From Spongospora subterranea (taxonomy: Eukaryota; Endomyxa; Phytomyxea; Plasmodiophorida; Plasmodiophoridae), in assembly GCA_900404475.1 (NCBI GenBank), contig OUQQ01000372.1:7228-19667 (forward strand): a stretch of DNA of 12,440 nucleotides. The letters are read 5' to 3'. The notes beneath the pieces were generated by a model. That model was given only the letters and a program-made list of their open reading frames with translations, searched no databases and was not told the origin of the DNA. The position numbers and the translations under genes were made by a program. The first letter of the stretch is position 1. Each line of letters opens with the position of its first letter. Shown here one piece after another: positions 1 through 6,681 of this stretch.

Positions 1-150
1 GTTGTGGAGCTGGTTCTGGGGGCTGAGCTGGTTGAGGAGCAGGTTCTGAGAGCTGAGCTAGTTGTGGAGCTGGTTCTGGGGGCTGAGCTGGTTGAGGAGC
101 TGGTTGTGGGGGCTGAGCTGGTTGTGGAGCTGGTTCTGGGGGCTGAGCTG
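1..150. repeat. 30-nt coding tandem repeat with 60-nt higher order
   Basis: Five 30-nt units lie head to tail at 1-30, 31-60, 61-90, 91-120 and 121-150. Units starting GTTGTGG alternate with units starting GTTGAGG, giving a 60-nt (20-residue) higher-order period. Units 1, 3 and 5 look identical, which suggests recent expansion by unequal exchange or slippage. A degenerate continuation reaches about 190. On the minus strand each unit encodes ten residues of the Pro-rich protein. Confidence 0.9.
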
Positions 151-457
151 GTTGAGGGGCTACCAGTTGTGGAGCTGGTTCTGAAGGTGATGGTTGAGCG
201 TTTGGAGGTTGAGCCGGTTGAAGAGCTGAGTCTGGTGGGAAGAATTCTGTGACAACGGTGGTTGTAATAGTGGTTGTCTCGGGTTCTTCTGTGGTCCAGG
301 TCTCTCCATCATCAACTATAACCGGTTCTTCTGTAATCCATTCAATAGGTTCGGTATCAGTCATGATCTGATCTGGTTGAGATGAACTCTCGTCATCATT
401 CTGTGCCAAAACGACGCCGATTAAAAAACAAATCAGAAGCTGTTTCCATCTAATCAT
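2..457 (-). CDS. Secreted Pro/Ala/Gln-rich repeat protein (3' end beyond window)
   Basis: An open frame of 152 codons runs from ATG at 457 off the left edge, with an in-frame TGA shortly upstream that fixes the start. The N-terminus MIRWKQLLICFLIGVVLAQN is a clear signal peptide with likely cleavage after VLA. An acidic, Thr/Glu-rich stretch follows (about residues 20-80, with a Thr run near 66-72), then a Pro-rich C-terminal region built of 10-residue units of the type AQPPEPAPQP. The DNA repeat beneath it is in phase with this frame and introduces no stop. The opposite strand is also open here, but its Glu/Leu/Val repeat is the antisense shadow. The protein is probably secreted or cell-surface, perhaps a wall or matrix component; that role is inferred from composition only. 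No known family was recognised. Confidence 0.75.
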   Translation of the reverse strand, partial: MIRWKQLLICFLIGVVLAQNDDESSSQPDQIMTDTEPIEWITEEPVIVDDGETWTTEEPETTTITTTVVTEFFPPDSALQPAQPPNAQPSPSEPAPQLVAPQPAQPPEPAPQPAQPPQPAPQPAQPPEPAPQLAQLSEPAPQPAQPPEPAPQ

Positions 458-860
458 CTCATGAACAATTCAAACGGGAAGCGATTGTTTGATTTCAGAA
501 TTTGCTGCCGATAATTGTTTTGAGCCAGCATACCGGATCGTGAGTCATCTCAACAGGATTATTTACTCCTTGAAATGAAACACTTGATACGTGAATTCGT
601 GGATAATAATATATCTAAACCTTTCACCAAATCTTGTGTAATATCTTGATAAGAGCACAGATCATCCTTTTTGTAGATTAATAGTCAACCCCAATTATCC
701 TTTTACTCGCGACTGACCCTTGAATATTTTCGAAGCAATTGTTTCATCATAGCCAGGCCATTTAGAGCATCTCAACCCGTGTACTGTATACTTCATGGTG
801 TAAAGCATATTTAAAGCTGAAATTGTTCGCATTGTGTAGTTCGATTCGCAGAATGCGGTT
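458..860. other. Intergenic region upstream of the Pro-rich gene
   Basis: I see no convincing coding frame on either strand. The stretch is AT-richer than its flanks and should hold the promoter of the minus-strand Pro-rich gene. No canonical TATA box or initiator could be assigned with confidence. Confidence 0.4.
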
Positions 861-1109
861 ATGCATTTCGACGACGACGTCGAACAGTTTATTGTGCTAT
901 TCGCTCAGAGACAGGGTTTAGAGGTGAGGAAGACGTTGACGATCGCTCCAATCGTGGTTCTCAACCTGGCAGAGCACCGAACATCAACCGTAATCGACCT
1001 GAAAGGCCACATTCGGCTGATCAACAAATTATTTTGTTCCAATATCCAAAATGAGCAGGGTTTTCGGCACCGTTTCATCTCCAACAAAATATTCGCCGAA
1101 CAATCATAA
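861..1109 (+). CDS. Small unrecognised ORF, possibly an exon
   Basis: This is an 82-codon frame starting ATGCATTTC, with an acidic start (MHFDDDVEQFIVLFAQRQG) followed by a basic, hydrophobic-patterned stretch. No family was recognised. The minus strand is also open over much of the same interval (905-1144), so the coding strand is not settled. A GT...AG pair (about 919-977) could be an intron. It may be the upstream part of the small frame at 1220-1387, but no splice combination was clean enough to claim. Confidence 0.25.
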   Translation: MHFDDDVEQFIVLFAQRQGLEVRKTLTIAPIVVLNLAEHRTSTVIDLKGHIRLINKLFCSNIQNEQGFRHRFISNKIFAEQS

Positions 1110-1219
1110 ACAAGCTCAATTTCCACCGTCATCACTATCGCCATTGTCGTTCCGAATTGGTTAGCGCGTTGAGGTTAATTTACCGTTCCATTATTCAGCG
1201 CCCTTTATGTTGAGCGGAG

Positions 1220-1387
1220 ATGATATATAGAGTTTACTGTATTGACCTGATATTTCGACATATGAAATCTCAGTGGGATCAATCACTTGACTATCTTGAA
1301 CTCGCCACAGAAAACCACATCGATATCGTTCTGCAGTTCCATCGAAGACAGCGGACATGGGTGTTGTTGGGCGACAAAACCCGCTGA
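1220..1387 (+). CDS. Small unrecognised ORF (55 aa)
   Basis: ATG at 1220 opens a 55-residue frame ending in TGA at 1385-1387. It begins MIYRVYCIDLIFRHMKSQWD and contains the stretch QSLDYLELATENHIDIVLQF. The composition looks protein-like, with a mix of charged and hydrophobic residues. It ends about 100 nt before the ankyrin gene on the same strand. It could be a short gene, a terminal exon of something starting near 861, or chance; the minus strand is also open over 1191-1415. No family was recognised. Confidence 0.3.
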   Translation: MIYRVYCIDLIFRHMKSQWDQSLDYLELATENHIDIVLQFHRRQRTWVLLGDKTR

Positions 1388-1484
1388 TTAATAGGGGAAT
1401 TGCCGGCCGATGCATGAATCACGGGTCGCCATTCCGCCCCCTATCATATCATTATATATTATCGCCATACATCCAAACCTGACC

Positions 1485-2284
1485 ATGTCGCTCCTCCTCC
1501 TGCTCCTGACTCTCAATCTCATCCAGAGCTCCGTCGCCGATCAGGATATATTTTCCAAAATCGATTTGATTGCGAATCTCGAGCTGAATGAGCACGAATT
1601 CGACGATTTCCTACAGACCTGTTCACGCGTCTCGGTAAATTCAACCGACGATCAGGGACGATCCCCTTTACAATACGCGCTGGGATTAGCCTTTAAGGAA
1701 CATTTTATTCTGATGAAGTCGCCAATCGATTCTTCGGTCGTGATGAGGGGCGCTCTATCAGTTCTCCTCAAACGCGGCGCCGATGTCGATAAACCAGATA
1801 TTTTCGGGTCGACTCCTTTATTGCACACGATCACCACGTTGTTAACTCGGTTTGAACCCCATTTCCCTGGTGAAAGGTATCGTCCTCAACTGTTCTGGTC
1901 AGATATCGTCGAGATCCAAACAGTTATTCATGTCGGAGCTGTGAATCATCGCACCTGATTTATCTGCAGAATATCGTCGAGCTGTTTTTAGCCTATGGAG
2001 CTTCCGTTGACGCCATCAATGACGAAGGGCAATCACCGCTCTCCATCGCTAAACAGGGGAAATACCATAAGTCAGGCGACGAATCCCCCTTTTTCAGCTT
2101 TTTTGTGGATTTGATTTTTTCATAGCATTCTTGGCATTCCCCTGACGATTGGCATTTCTGTAGGTGCGTTCACAACATCATCGATTCGCTAAAAGGTGCA
2201 CAACGTCAACCGCTGCTGACTCGGTTGTGGTCGGCGATGCCCTTCATTGCCAGTTTGGCTGTCAGCTGGCTCCTGATCATCTAA
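1485..2284 (+). CDS. Secreted/membrane ankyrin-repeat protein, 3 exons, 214 aa
   Basis: Exons are 1485-1907, 1970-2070 and 2164-2284. Introns of 62 nt (GTCGAG...CTGCAG) and 93 nt (GTCAGG...CTGTAG) join in frame to give 214 residues. I chose the Met at 1485, not the upstream one at 1410, because it starts a clean signal peptide (MSLLLLLLTLNLIQSSVA). Ankyrin-type repeats follow: DDQGRSPLQYALG near residue 55, LLKRGADVDKPD then FGSTPLLHTI near 94-115, and NIVELFLAYGASVDAINDEG at 142-161. The C-terminus, LWSAMPFIASLAVSWLLII (196-214), is a hydrophobic segment ending at the stop, like a membrane anchor or GPI-attachment signal. Ankyrin repeats bind proteins; having them behind a signal peptide suggests an extracellular or luminal role. 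The signal peptide, repeats and tail emerging from three exons strongly support the splice model. Confidence 0.82.
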
Positions 2285-2651
2285 GGGCAACAAACAACAC
2301 CCGTTCGTCCGATTCCGTCGACCGACGTCGTCGTTGTGCGAATTTCGGTCGCCGTCGCCCAAAATCCTGCATCTCAGGGATCGCCAGACAAATATTGTCC
2401 TGTCCATTAATGATAAATTGGTTGGCAAATTTTATCCTGGATCAAGATGAAGATAAACTACTAGTTTGGGAATTGACCTAGAATGGTGTTGGCGGTTTTT
2501 TTGTATAAAGTGGTACTGGACTGTACTTTTGTTTTTAAGGGGGTCCGTTATTGTCGATATTGTCCAAAGATCAAACGCCTACGATGCTGTAATAACAACA
2601 ATAAAATGGATGAGAATTCGACGGGCTTCGACTTTCCGATAATTTGAGGAA
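2285..2651. other. 3' flank of the ankyrin gene; no gene seen
   Basis: Plus and minus frames at 2164-2481 and 2189-2428 are shadows of ankyrin exon 3 extended into its 3' flank. An AATAAA occurs at 2600-2605, about 315 nt past the ankyrin stop, which is rather far for its poly(A) signal. I see no other supported feature. Confidence 0.35.
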
Positions 2652-3390
2652 ATGATCCCGATCGCATTCTCCAAGTATAATCGATATCGGACCAGGGTGG
2701 CAGGTCCTGTTTGGATTTACAAAGCTGAGATTCTTACGACGCCCGTCGAACGTATTGTATCTGATCCATGTGCTTTATTCTGACAGATTGCCGCCGAAAT
2801 AGTATTGGACAGGTACAGTATTAGCAATCTGCCCCAATACCATTATAATGACTGTTCCAGCTCGTTCAATCAAGATAACGGGCGGATGATAATATCAGCC
2901 GGACACATCAAATACGAAAAGGAATATTTGGCGTTTAAAAATGTTGCAGTTTCCTGTTGAATTTTTCTCCGAATTCGATACACTTTCTGGACAAATTGAT
3001 CTTCTCTCTTTATCAGCCCGTTATCTTGAGATCGCCTGACACTGAGTCTTTTAATTCTGGACTTGAGCTTATGAAACCGGGCCAATCAATGATGGAATCA
3101 ATGTGCAATTGCCGTCTCGTCAGTCCGCATACAGGATAAGCTCAGCCTCCTCACCTTAGTCAATCAACAACCTTATTGCAAGGGTTGGCGTTTCGTTTAA
3201 AACTACATGGACGATTGTCGACAGTGACAATCCGATGGAATCCGGTAGCGACCTTATGCCAGAAGTCAAAATCGGATTGGCCGGTTCCCACCGCAGTGTG
3301 GAAGGTGCGTTTCTGACGCGACATATTCGTTTTTTCAAAAACGGATACTTGATGACCTCAGCCTTGGAATGTGTTGCCCTTCGATATTGA
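2652..3390 (+). CDS. Gene C: unrecognised multi-exon protein, about 199 aa
   Basis: Four open segments join in phase 0 with GT-AG introns. Exons are 2652-2756, 2787-2948, 3017-3118 and 3160-3390. Introns are 30 nt (donor uncertain; GT at 2745 also works), 68 nt and 41 nt (GTCAGT...CTTAG). The best segment is exon 4, 77 codons open without its own ATG and containing TTWTIVDSDNPMESGSDL and EVKIGLAGSHRSVEGAFL. Exon 2 carries IAAEIVLDRYSISNLPQYHY. No family was recognised. The start is the least certain part. Alternatively, an intron could run inside exon 4 from the GT at 3304 to the AG at 3360. The last 100 nt lie in the left arm of inverted repeat 1, and a frameshifted copy lies downstream on the other strand. 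Evidence is open frames, splice signals and matching phase only. Confidence 0.5.
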
Positions 3391-3754
3391 AATGTCCTCA
3401 GGCAGTTTAAAGTTCGCCTGGTCGGCACCACGACCTCCTTTCGAATTCGACATGTGCCAACCAAGAGCGACGCCAGACAGAATCCTCGGCGATAGATCTG
3501 GCGCAAAAAATAACCAATCACCAAATCTGGTGAGTCCAGATTTTATATTAGCCGTTGCGGTGGAAAATCGCATTTTTTGATAAAACCGCCAGACCACCGA
3601 GATTTGGCGGCGGCCGTGCGGGCCAGGCGAACTTAAAAAACTGCCTGAGGACATTTCATTATCGAAGGGCAACGCAGTACACGGCTGAAGTCATCAACGA
3701 TCCGTTTTTGAAAAACGATTATGCCACGTCAGAAACGCACCCTCCACACTGGCG
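3291..3754. repeat. Inverted repeat 1 (arms 3291-3430 and 3616-3754)
   Basis: The segment at 3291-3430 recurs as its reverse complement at 3616-3754, with small indels and scattered substitutions and a spacer of about 185 nt. Shared landmarks are GGTGCGTTTCTGACG, TTCAAAAACGGAT, GTTGCCCTTCGATA and GAAATGTCCTCAGGCAGTTT. The left arm holds the end and stop codon of gene C plus its 3' flank. The spacer has its own small palindromes: AAATCTGG (3523-3530) with CCAGATTT (3536-3543), and CCGCCA (3586-3591) with TGGCGG (3605-3610). Arm divergence argues against an assembly fold-back artefact. Confidence 0.88.
3616..3754 (-). pseudogene. Inverted, frameshifted copy of the gene C terminal exon
   Basis: Read on the minus strand this arm encodes VEGAFLTWHNRF, then a 1-nt deletion in the T-run shifts the frame, after which FKNGSLMTSAVYCVALR and a stop follow. 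Gene C has VEGAFLTRHIRFFKNGY and LMTSALECVALRY. The copy ends where gene C ends and faces it tail-to-tail. It has no start and no upstream exons, so it is a partial, decayed duplicate. Confidence 0.7.
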
Positions 3755-3823
3755 TCCTGTAATTGCAATATCGTTGGTTTGGGGATGAAGTAGATTCCTA
3801 GACTTTGTGCAGCGAAATTGTTA

Positions 3824-4214
3824 ATGGCTGTATCGCTGCATCAAAGTCGATATGTCCGACATCCTGGCGAACCTGTAACTGCAGTCATCGCTGACAGCCA
3901 GTGGAACGCCATCTTTGTCCAGCTGATGCTCCCTGCTGTTAACAGGTGAAAAACTGCGAGATCCTTTTCTTCGAAATCGCACGTTTGCCAATCCAATTGT
4001 TTCACCATGACGAGAACTGAGATGCGGACATCAACAGGTGTATTCCTTTCGCCAAATTTTAGTTCGCGCAAATTTCGATATTACACCGGACGCAGTTCAG
4101 CTTTTCCAGGTTTTGGCCAGTACACCCTTTCCGATAGTTTTTTCGCAATCGTTGCGACCCCTGATGCAGTGCCTGACGGGCCATTTCCAGGGAGATCAAT
4201 CCGCTTTGACATAG
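3824..4214 (+). CDS. Gene D: unrecognised two-exon ORF, possibly truncated
   Basis: Exon 1 (3824-3937, from ATG) encodes MAVSLHQSRYVRHPGEPVTA followed by VIADSQWNAIFVQLMLPA. A 100-nt GT-AG intron (GTTAAC...CAACAG) joins in phase 0 to exon 2 (4038-4214), which contains VYSFRQILVRANFDITPDAV, QLFQVLASTPFPIVFSQSLR and PLMQCLTGHFQGDQSALT, then TAG. The inverted copy of exon 2 downstream has Glu where this copy has TAG and stays open for about 33 more codons, so this copy may be prematurely truncated. A competing model uses a further intron (4121-4170) and ends at 4267 with MPDGPFPGRSIRFDIGLV; that frame is open in both arms. No family was recognised. Confidence 0.42.
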
Positions 4215-4701
4215 GCTTGGTCCACCCAGAAATGCAGGCACCGATTATTCGGCCGAGATCTGTGTAGTGGGAAGGAGCGTTGCACTTTGACGCGAACTCT
4301 GTAATTATTTATAAAACCGACATCAGCCCCATTGGAGTCATTATAGAACCCCATTCGAGTCGTTATTGATAAAATTCCCGTTTGAGTCATCAGTTAATGA
4401 TAAAACCCTTTGGGTTGAGTCACGAAGTCGGCTCAAATGGGGGTTCTATAATGACTCCAATGGGGTTGATCAACAATGATCCAACGGGCGGGTTATCCAC
4501 AGAGGGTTTAATAAATAATTACAGAGTTCGCGTCAAAGTGCAACGCTCCTTTCCTACTACACAGATCTCGGCCGAATAATCGGTGCCTGCATTTTTGGGT
4601 GGACCAAGCCTCTGTGAAAGCGGCTTGATCTCCCTGGAAATGGCCCGTCAGGCACTGCATCAGGGTTCGCAACGGTTGCGAAAAAACAATCGGTAAGGGT
4701 T
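4124..4701. repeat. Inverted repeat 2 (arms 4124-4362 and 4429-4701)
   Basis: The longest and best-preserved of the three inverted repeats. The left arm holds the 3' part of gene D and its flank; the right arm is its reverse complement, with about 35 extra nt near the inner end (about 4471-4505) and a 1-nt indel in the CTCCTTTCC stretch. Long identical blocks include CTCGGCCGAATAATCGGTGC, GGAAATGGCCCGTCAGGCAC and TTCGCGTCAAAGTGCAACGC. The spacer is only about 66 nt, so a transcript through both arms would fold into a long, slightly bulged hairpin. Confidence 0.92.
4340..4430. repeat. Degenerate GAGTC / TGATAAAA short repeats at the IR2 centre
   Basis: The inner part of IR2 carries variants of a motif of the form CCC(A/G)TT.GAGTC..TTA, often followed by TGATAAAA. 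Examples are CCCCATTCGAGTCGTTATTG, CCCGTTTGAGTCATCAGTTA and CCCTTTGGGTTGAGTC, with spacing of about 25-30 nt and poor conservation. This is a small decayed tandem repeat at the hairpin centre and may mark the rearrangement junction. Confidence 0.55.
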
Positions 4702-4717
4702 TGAGTTTCGGACGATA
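4508..4717 (-). pseudogene. Inverted copy of the gene D 3' part; open frame longer than in gene D
   Basis: Right arm of IR2, read on the minus strand, is open for 69 codons between TGA (4718-4720) and TAA (4508-4510). It includes PLPIVFSQPLRTLMQ, CLTGHFQGDQAAFTEAWSTQ and KCRHRLFGRDLCSRKGALHF. The matching gene D segment reads FPIVFSQSLRPLMQ and CLTGHFQGDQSALT before a TAG. There is no ATG near the start. It could be the terminal exon of gene F, which reads into it from upstream if a GT-AG intron (GTTGAT...GATGCAG) is removed in phase 0. Which arm is the original is not resolvable from sequence alone. Confidence 0.5.
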
Positions 4718-5605
4718 TCAACAGCATGGCATTGCTGCCAGATCTCCACCATGAATTGTAATTTCTGGCCGGTTTTGAGCTTGCCCAGTTGTGAACGGTC
4801 GATGTCGAAGTCGCCGAACGTTTGCTGCCGACGTTTCTCTACCGCCTGTGACGCAACCGGCGGCTCATTGTTGATGGGGGAGTCACCAACTCGCTCGATC
4901 TATACCATAATACACGAAGGACTTATAATGAGAGCGGAGCCCATCTGCGTGAGGTTATCTGGATCTAACCAAGATCCAGACGACAGGATCTGAGCACCGA
5001 ACGTATCCAGTACCGCTGTCCCATCAGTTTTCTGCTGATGAGTTCCTTCCTCAAGAGTTCGCCAATCAAGATAAAGTACTGAGAAAGAGCAATCAGTTCT
5101 GCAAGAAGAAGCCAAACGTGGTTCCTTACGGATTGAGTCAACGTTCATGGCGGGAACGTTGTGCGGCGCATCCGGCTGCAGGATTATCAGCGACTCGAAG
5201 TCTCCTAATAGCCCAAAAAAATACAGTAGGCCGCAAAGGTGCTTATCGTATGCTCGCATGGTGCTCTGCTCGACGGCAAGCCCGTCCGCCCAACTCTGAC
5301 TAGGGACAACGTTCTGCCGCGTAGTCAAGTTCATACGCGCATAGACGGCATCGACTCCTGCGTTTACAAGCTCCAGCTGGGCTTGCGAGAGCTTGAACCG
5401 CTTCTTGCCAGTACGGTCGGGACCACGATCGTACGCTCCATGGCGCAAATGTGATCTGACGACGGGCCCTGGAGGCTGGACCGAGTGGTGGCAAAGAAGG
5501 CTGCGCAGCAGCGTTCTCCGTTGGTTCGAGTTGCGCAGCCTTCTCCGCTTGTGATAAAGCAATAATTATAGAGAAGTATTGTACAGTGAATTCTGCGACA
5601 GCCAT
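4660..5605 (-). CDS. Gene F: multi-exon ORF, possible tyrosine-recombinase-like N-terminal region
   Basis: Start is ATG at 5605 (MAVAEFTVQYFSIIIALSQA), followed by an Ala/Gln/Pro-rich stretch. A putative 25-nt intron (5436-5460, GTCAGA...GGAG) joins in frame to exon 2 (5130-5435), with KRFKLSQAQLELVNAGVDAV and STMRAYDKHLCGLLYFFGLL. A 51-nt intron (5079-5129, GTAAGG...CTCAG) leads to LYLDWRTLEEGT, TAVLDTFGAQILSSGSWLDP and NLTQMGSAL. An in-frame TAG lies at 4900-4902; the same frame then stays open to a TGA at 4660-4662 (SQLGKLKTGQKLQFMVEIWQ). A 33-nt GT-AG segment (4890-4922) would remove the TAG in frame; otherwise the gene is broken. The S-T-x-R-A-Y and G-x-W-x-D-P-x-N patterns recall eukaryotic tyrosine-recombinase elements, but no catalytic R/H/R/Y domain is present, so this is a weak inference. 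Confidence 0.45.
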
Positions 5606-5639
5606 TCGTGCGATTGATCATTGATTGCCAAACGCGGGT

Positions 5640-5895
5640 CATCTTTTGGTATGATTCTTCGGCACCTGACCAAAGTCATTCTTAATCGATCTGTTCGGCG
5701 ATGGGACCTGATCTGCTCATGTCGGGATTCTGGTGTTTGTGCTGCACGTTGCCGTTTGCCAGGAAAACATCCTATCGATGTGCCGCGCACCCTCTTTGGG
5801 GAATCACTTCTCATCAGATCGGCCGCTACTTAACGAAACCACTGATCTCCTTCAGATCGAACTGTATTTGGATTTCATCCGAAATCTGGGTGAAT
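5640..5895 (+). pseudogene. Inverted, degenerate copy of the gene E 3' part
   Basis: On the plus strand the copy reads LVFVLHVAVCQENILSM where gene E has LESVLYFAVCQEKTAYE. The frame stays open to a TAG at 5893-5895. The part beyond about 5775 is simply the antisense of the gene E last exon. The copy lacks the gene E upstream exons and has no good start. Other frames over the same DNA are also open (for example 5621-5833), but none is convincing. Confidence 0.5.
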
Positions 5896-6118
5896 AGATC
5901 TTGAAACGGTTCGACAATACGGTTGTTTGTGATCAAATACAACACCGGGGTGTGTTCATAGGCTGTTTTTTCCTGGCAAACGGCAAAGTACAGTACAGAT
6001 TCCAGCGCATGGGATAGAACTTTGACGGTTCAAATCCCGACATTTGAGCATGTTGAAATCTGTGCAGGTCCATCGCGAATGGCTTTGGTCAGATGCCGAC
6101 AATCGTACCAAAGATCAT
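5640..6118. repeat. Inverted repeat 3 (arms 5640-5775 and 5958-6118)
   Basis: The most diverged of the three. The right arm is the last part of gene E (minus strand): the end of its second-to-last exon, the intron and the start of the last exon. The left arm is an inverted copy with a gap of about 20-25 nt. Shared blocks are CTGACCAAAG(T/C)CATTC, ATGTCGGGATT and TTGCCGTTTGCCAGGAAAA. The spacer is about 182 nt and contains the 3' end of gene E. Intronic sequence is included, so the copy was made at the DNA level and not from a spliced RNA. Confidence 0.75.
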
Positions 6119-6617
6119 CATCGTCAGGCATAAATCCCATGAGTCGTCGCGGCCTTTTTGATTCTTTTCGACGTCATTTCTCCACTTTTTCTGCACTTCT
6201 AATGGGATCAAATAACTAATCTGATGTGCGCCTCCATTCGGTTAAACTGGTTCTGAAGATGTCTTCATCATTGCAACAGGTTGGACACTCGATATTGTGC
6301 AGAATATACTGATTTGTTCACTCAACCATAACTACTGTAAATGTTCTGCATTGGATGTGGACAGTTTATTTTCATGTCCACTACGCCAACCTTAACAGTT
6401 TATTCAACGCAGGTGACCCGATTGCGATAAGCCAACGACCGTTATCATCAGGTAATGACATTAAATCAACGGGCGGTCAGACGAAGCATTGACGGCGAAG
6501 GGAACCAGTGCCGTTTGAGCGTCGCAATTCTGGTGGAGTTCTAAGGAGATGAGGAGGTGGTGACGACGTAAACAGATCGTTGTTGTCGTCTCGAAAGATG
6601 CTCCTCGTGTATTCCAT
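5826..6617 (-). CDS. Gene E: unrecognised five-exon protein, about 181 aa
   Basis: Exons on the minus strand are 6617-6494, 6390-6336, 6308-6248, 6220-6109 and 6019-5826. Introns of 103, 27, 27 and 89 nt are GT-AG, and phases match throughout. The N-terminus is disordered and Ser/Pro-rich (MEYTRSIFRDDNNDLFTSSP). The well-supported part is the last two exons: ISYLIPLEVQKKWRNDVEKN, then VLSHALESVLYFAVCQEKTA, HTPVLYLITNNRIVEPFQDL and FTQISDEIQIQFDLKEISGF before TAG at 5826-5828. The last exon is 64 codons, open without its own ATG. The 89-nt intron could instead be two introns (49 and 22 nt) around an 18-nt exon. A shorter model starts at the Met pair at 6271. No family was recognised. The 3' part is duplicated inverted just downstream. 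Confidence 0.55.
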
Positions 6618-6681
6618 AATCACAGAGCTACTCTCCGTCTTTCACCGCTCCCTTACCTAAGGTCGAATCTTATTCCCTCAA

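Noticed and set aside
4..252. Plus-strand Glu/Leu/Val repeat ORF
   Set aside because: Antisense shadow of the Pro-rich coding repeat; the minus strand has a signal peptide and a longer frame with a defined start.
905..1144. Minus-strand ORF starting MAIVMTVEIEL as a URM1-like ubiquitin-fold protein
   Set aside because: Only the first strand looks similar; the C-terminal Gly-Gly is absent and no splice model restores the fold.
1410..1484. Upstream Met at 1410 as start of the ankyrin protein
   Set aside because: It would bury the signal peptide behind 25 residues; the Met at 1485 starts a textbook signal sequence.
3358..3672. Opposed ORFs starting PFDNEMSSGS (minus) and PFDIEMSSGS (plus) as a conserved small protein
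   Set aside because: They are the same sequence read from the two arms of IR1 beyond the gene C stop, and they diverge immediately after.
4900..5562. A single uninterrupted 220-aa protein from a Met at 5562
   Set aside because: The Arg-rich start looks unnatural; starting at 5605 with a short intron gives a better N-terminus, and the 51-nt GTAAGG...CAG segment inside reads as an in-frame intron.
3291..6118. Inverted-repeat arms as terminal inverted repeats of MITE or DNA transposons
   Set aside because: The arms hold the 3' ends of inferred genes, the spacers carry no transposase, no target-site duplications were seen, and the three pairs are unrelated.
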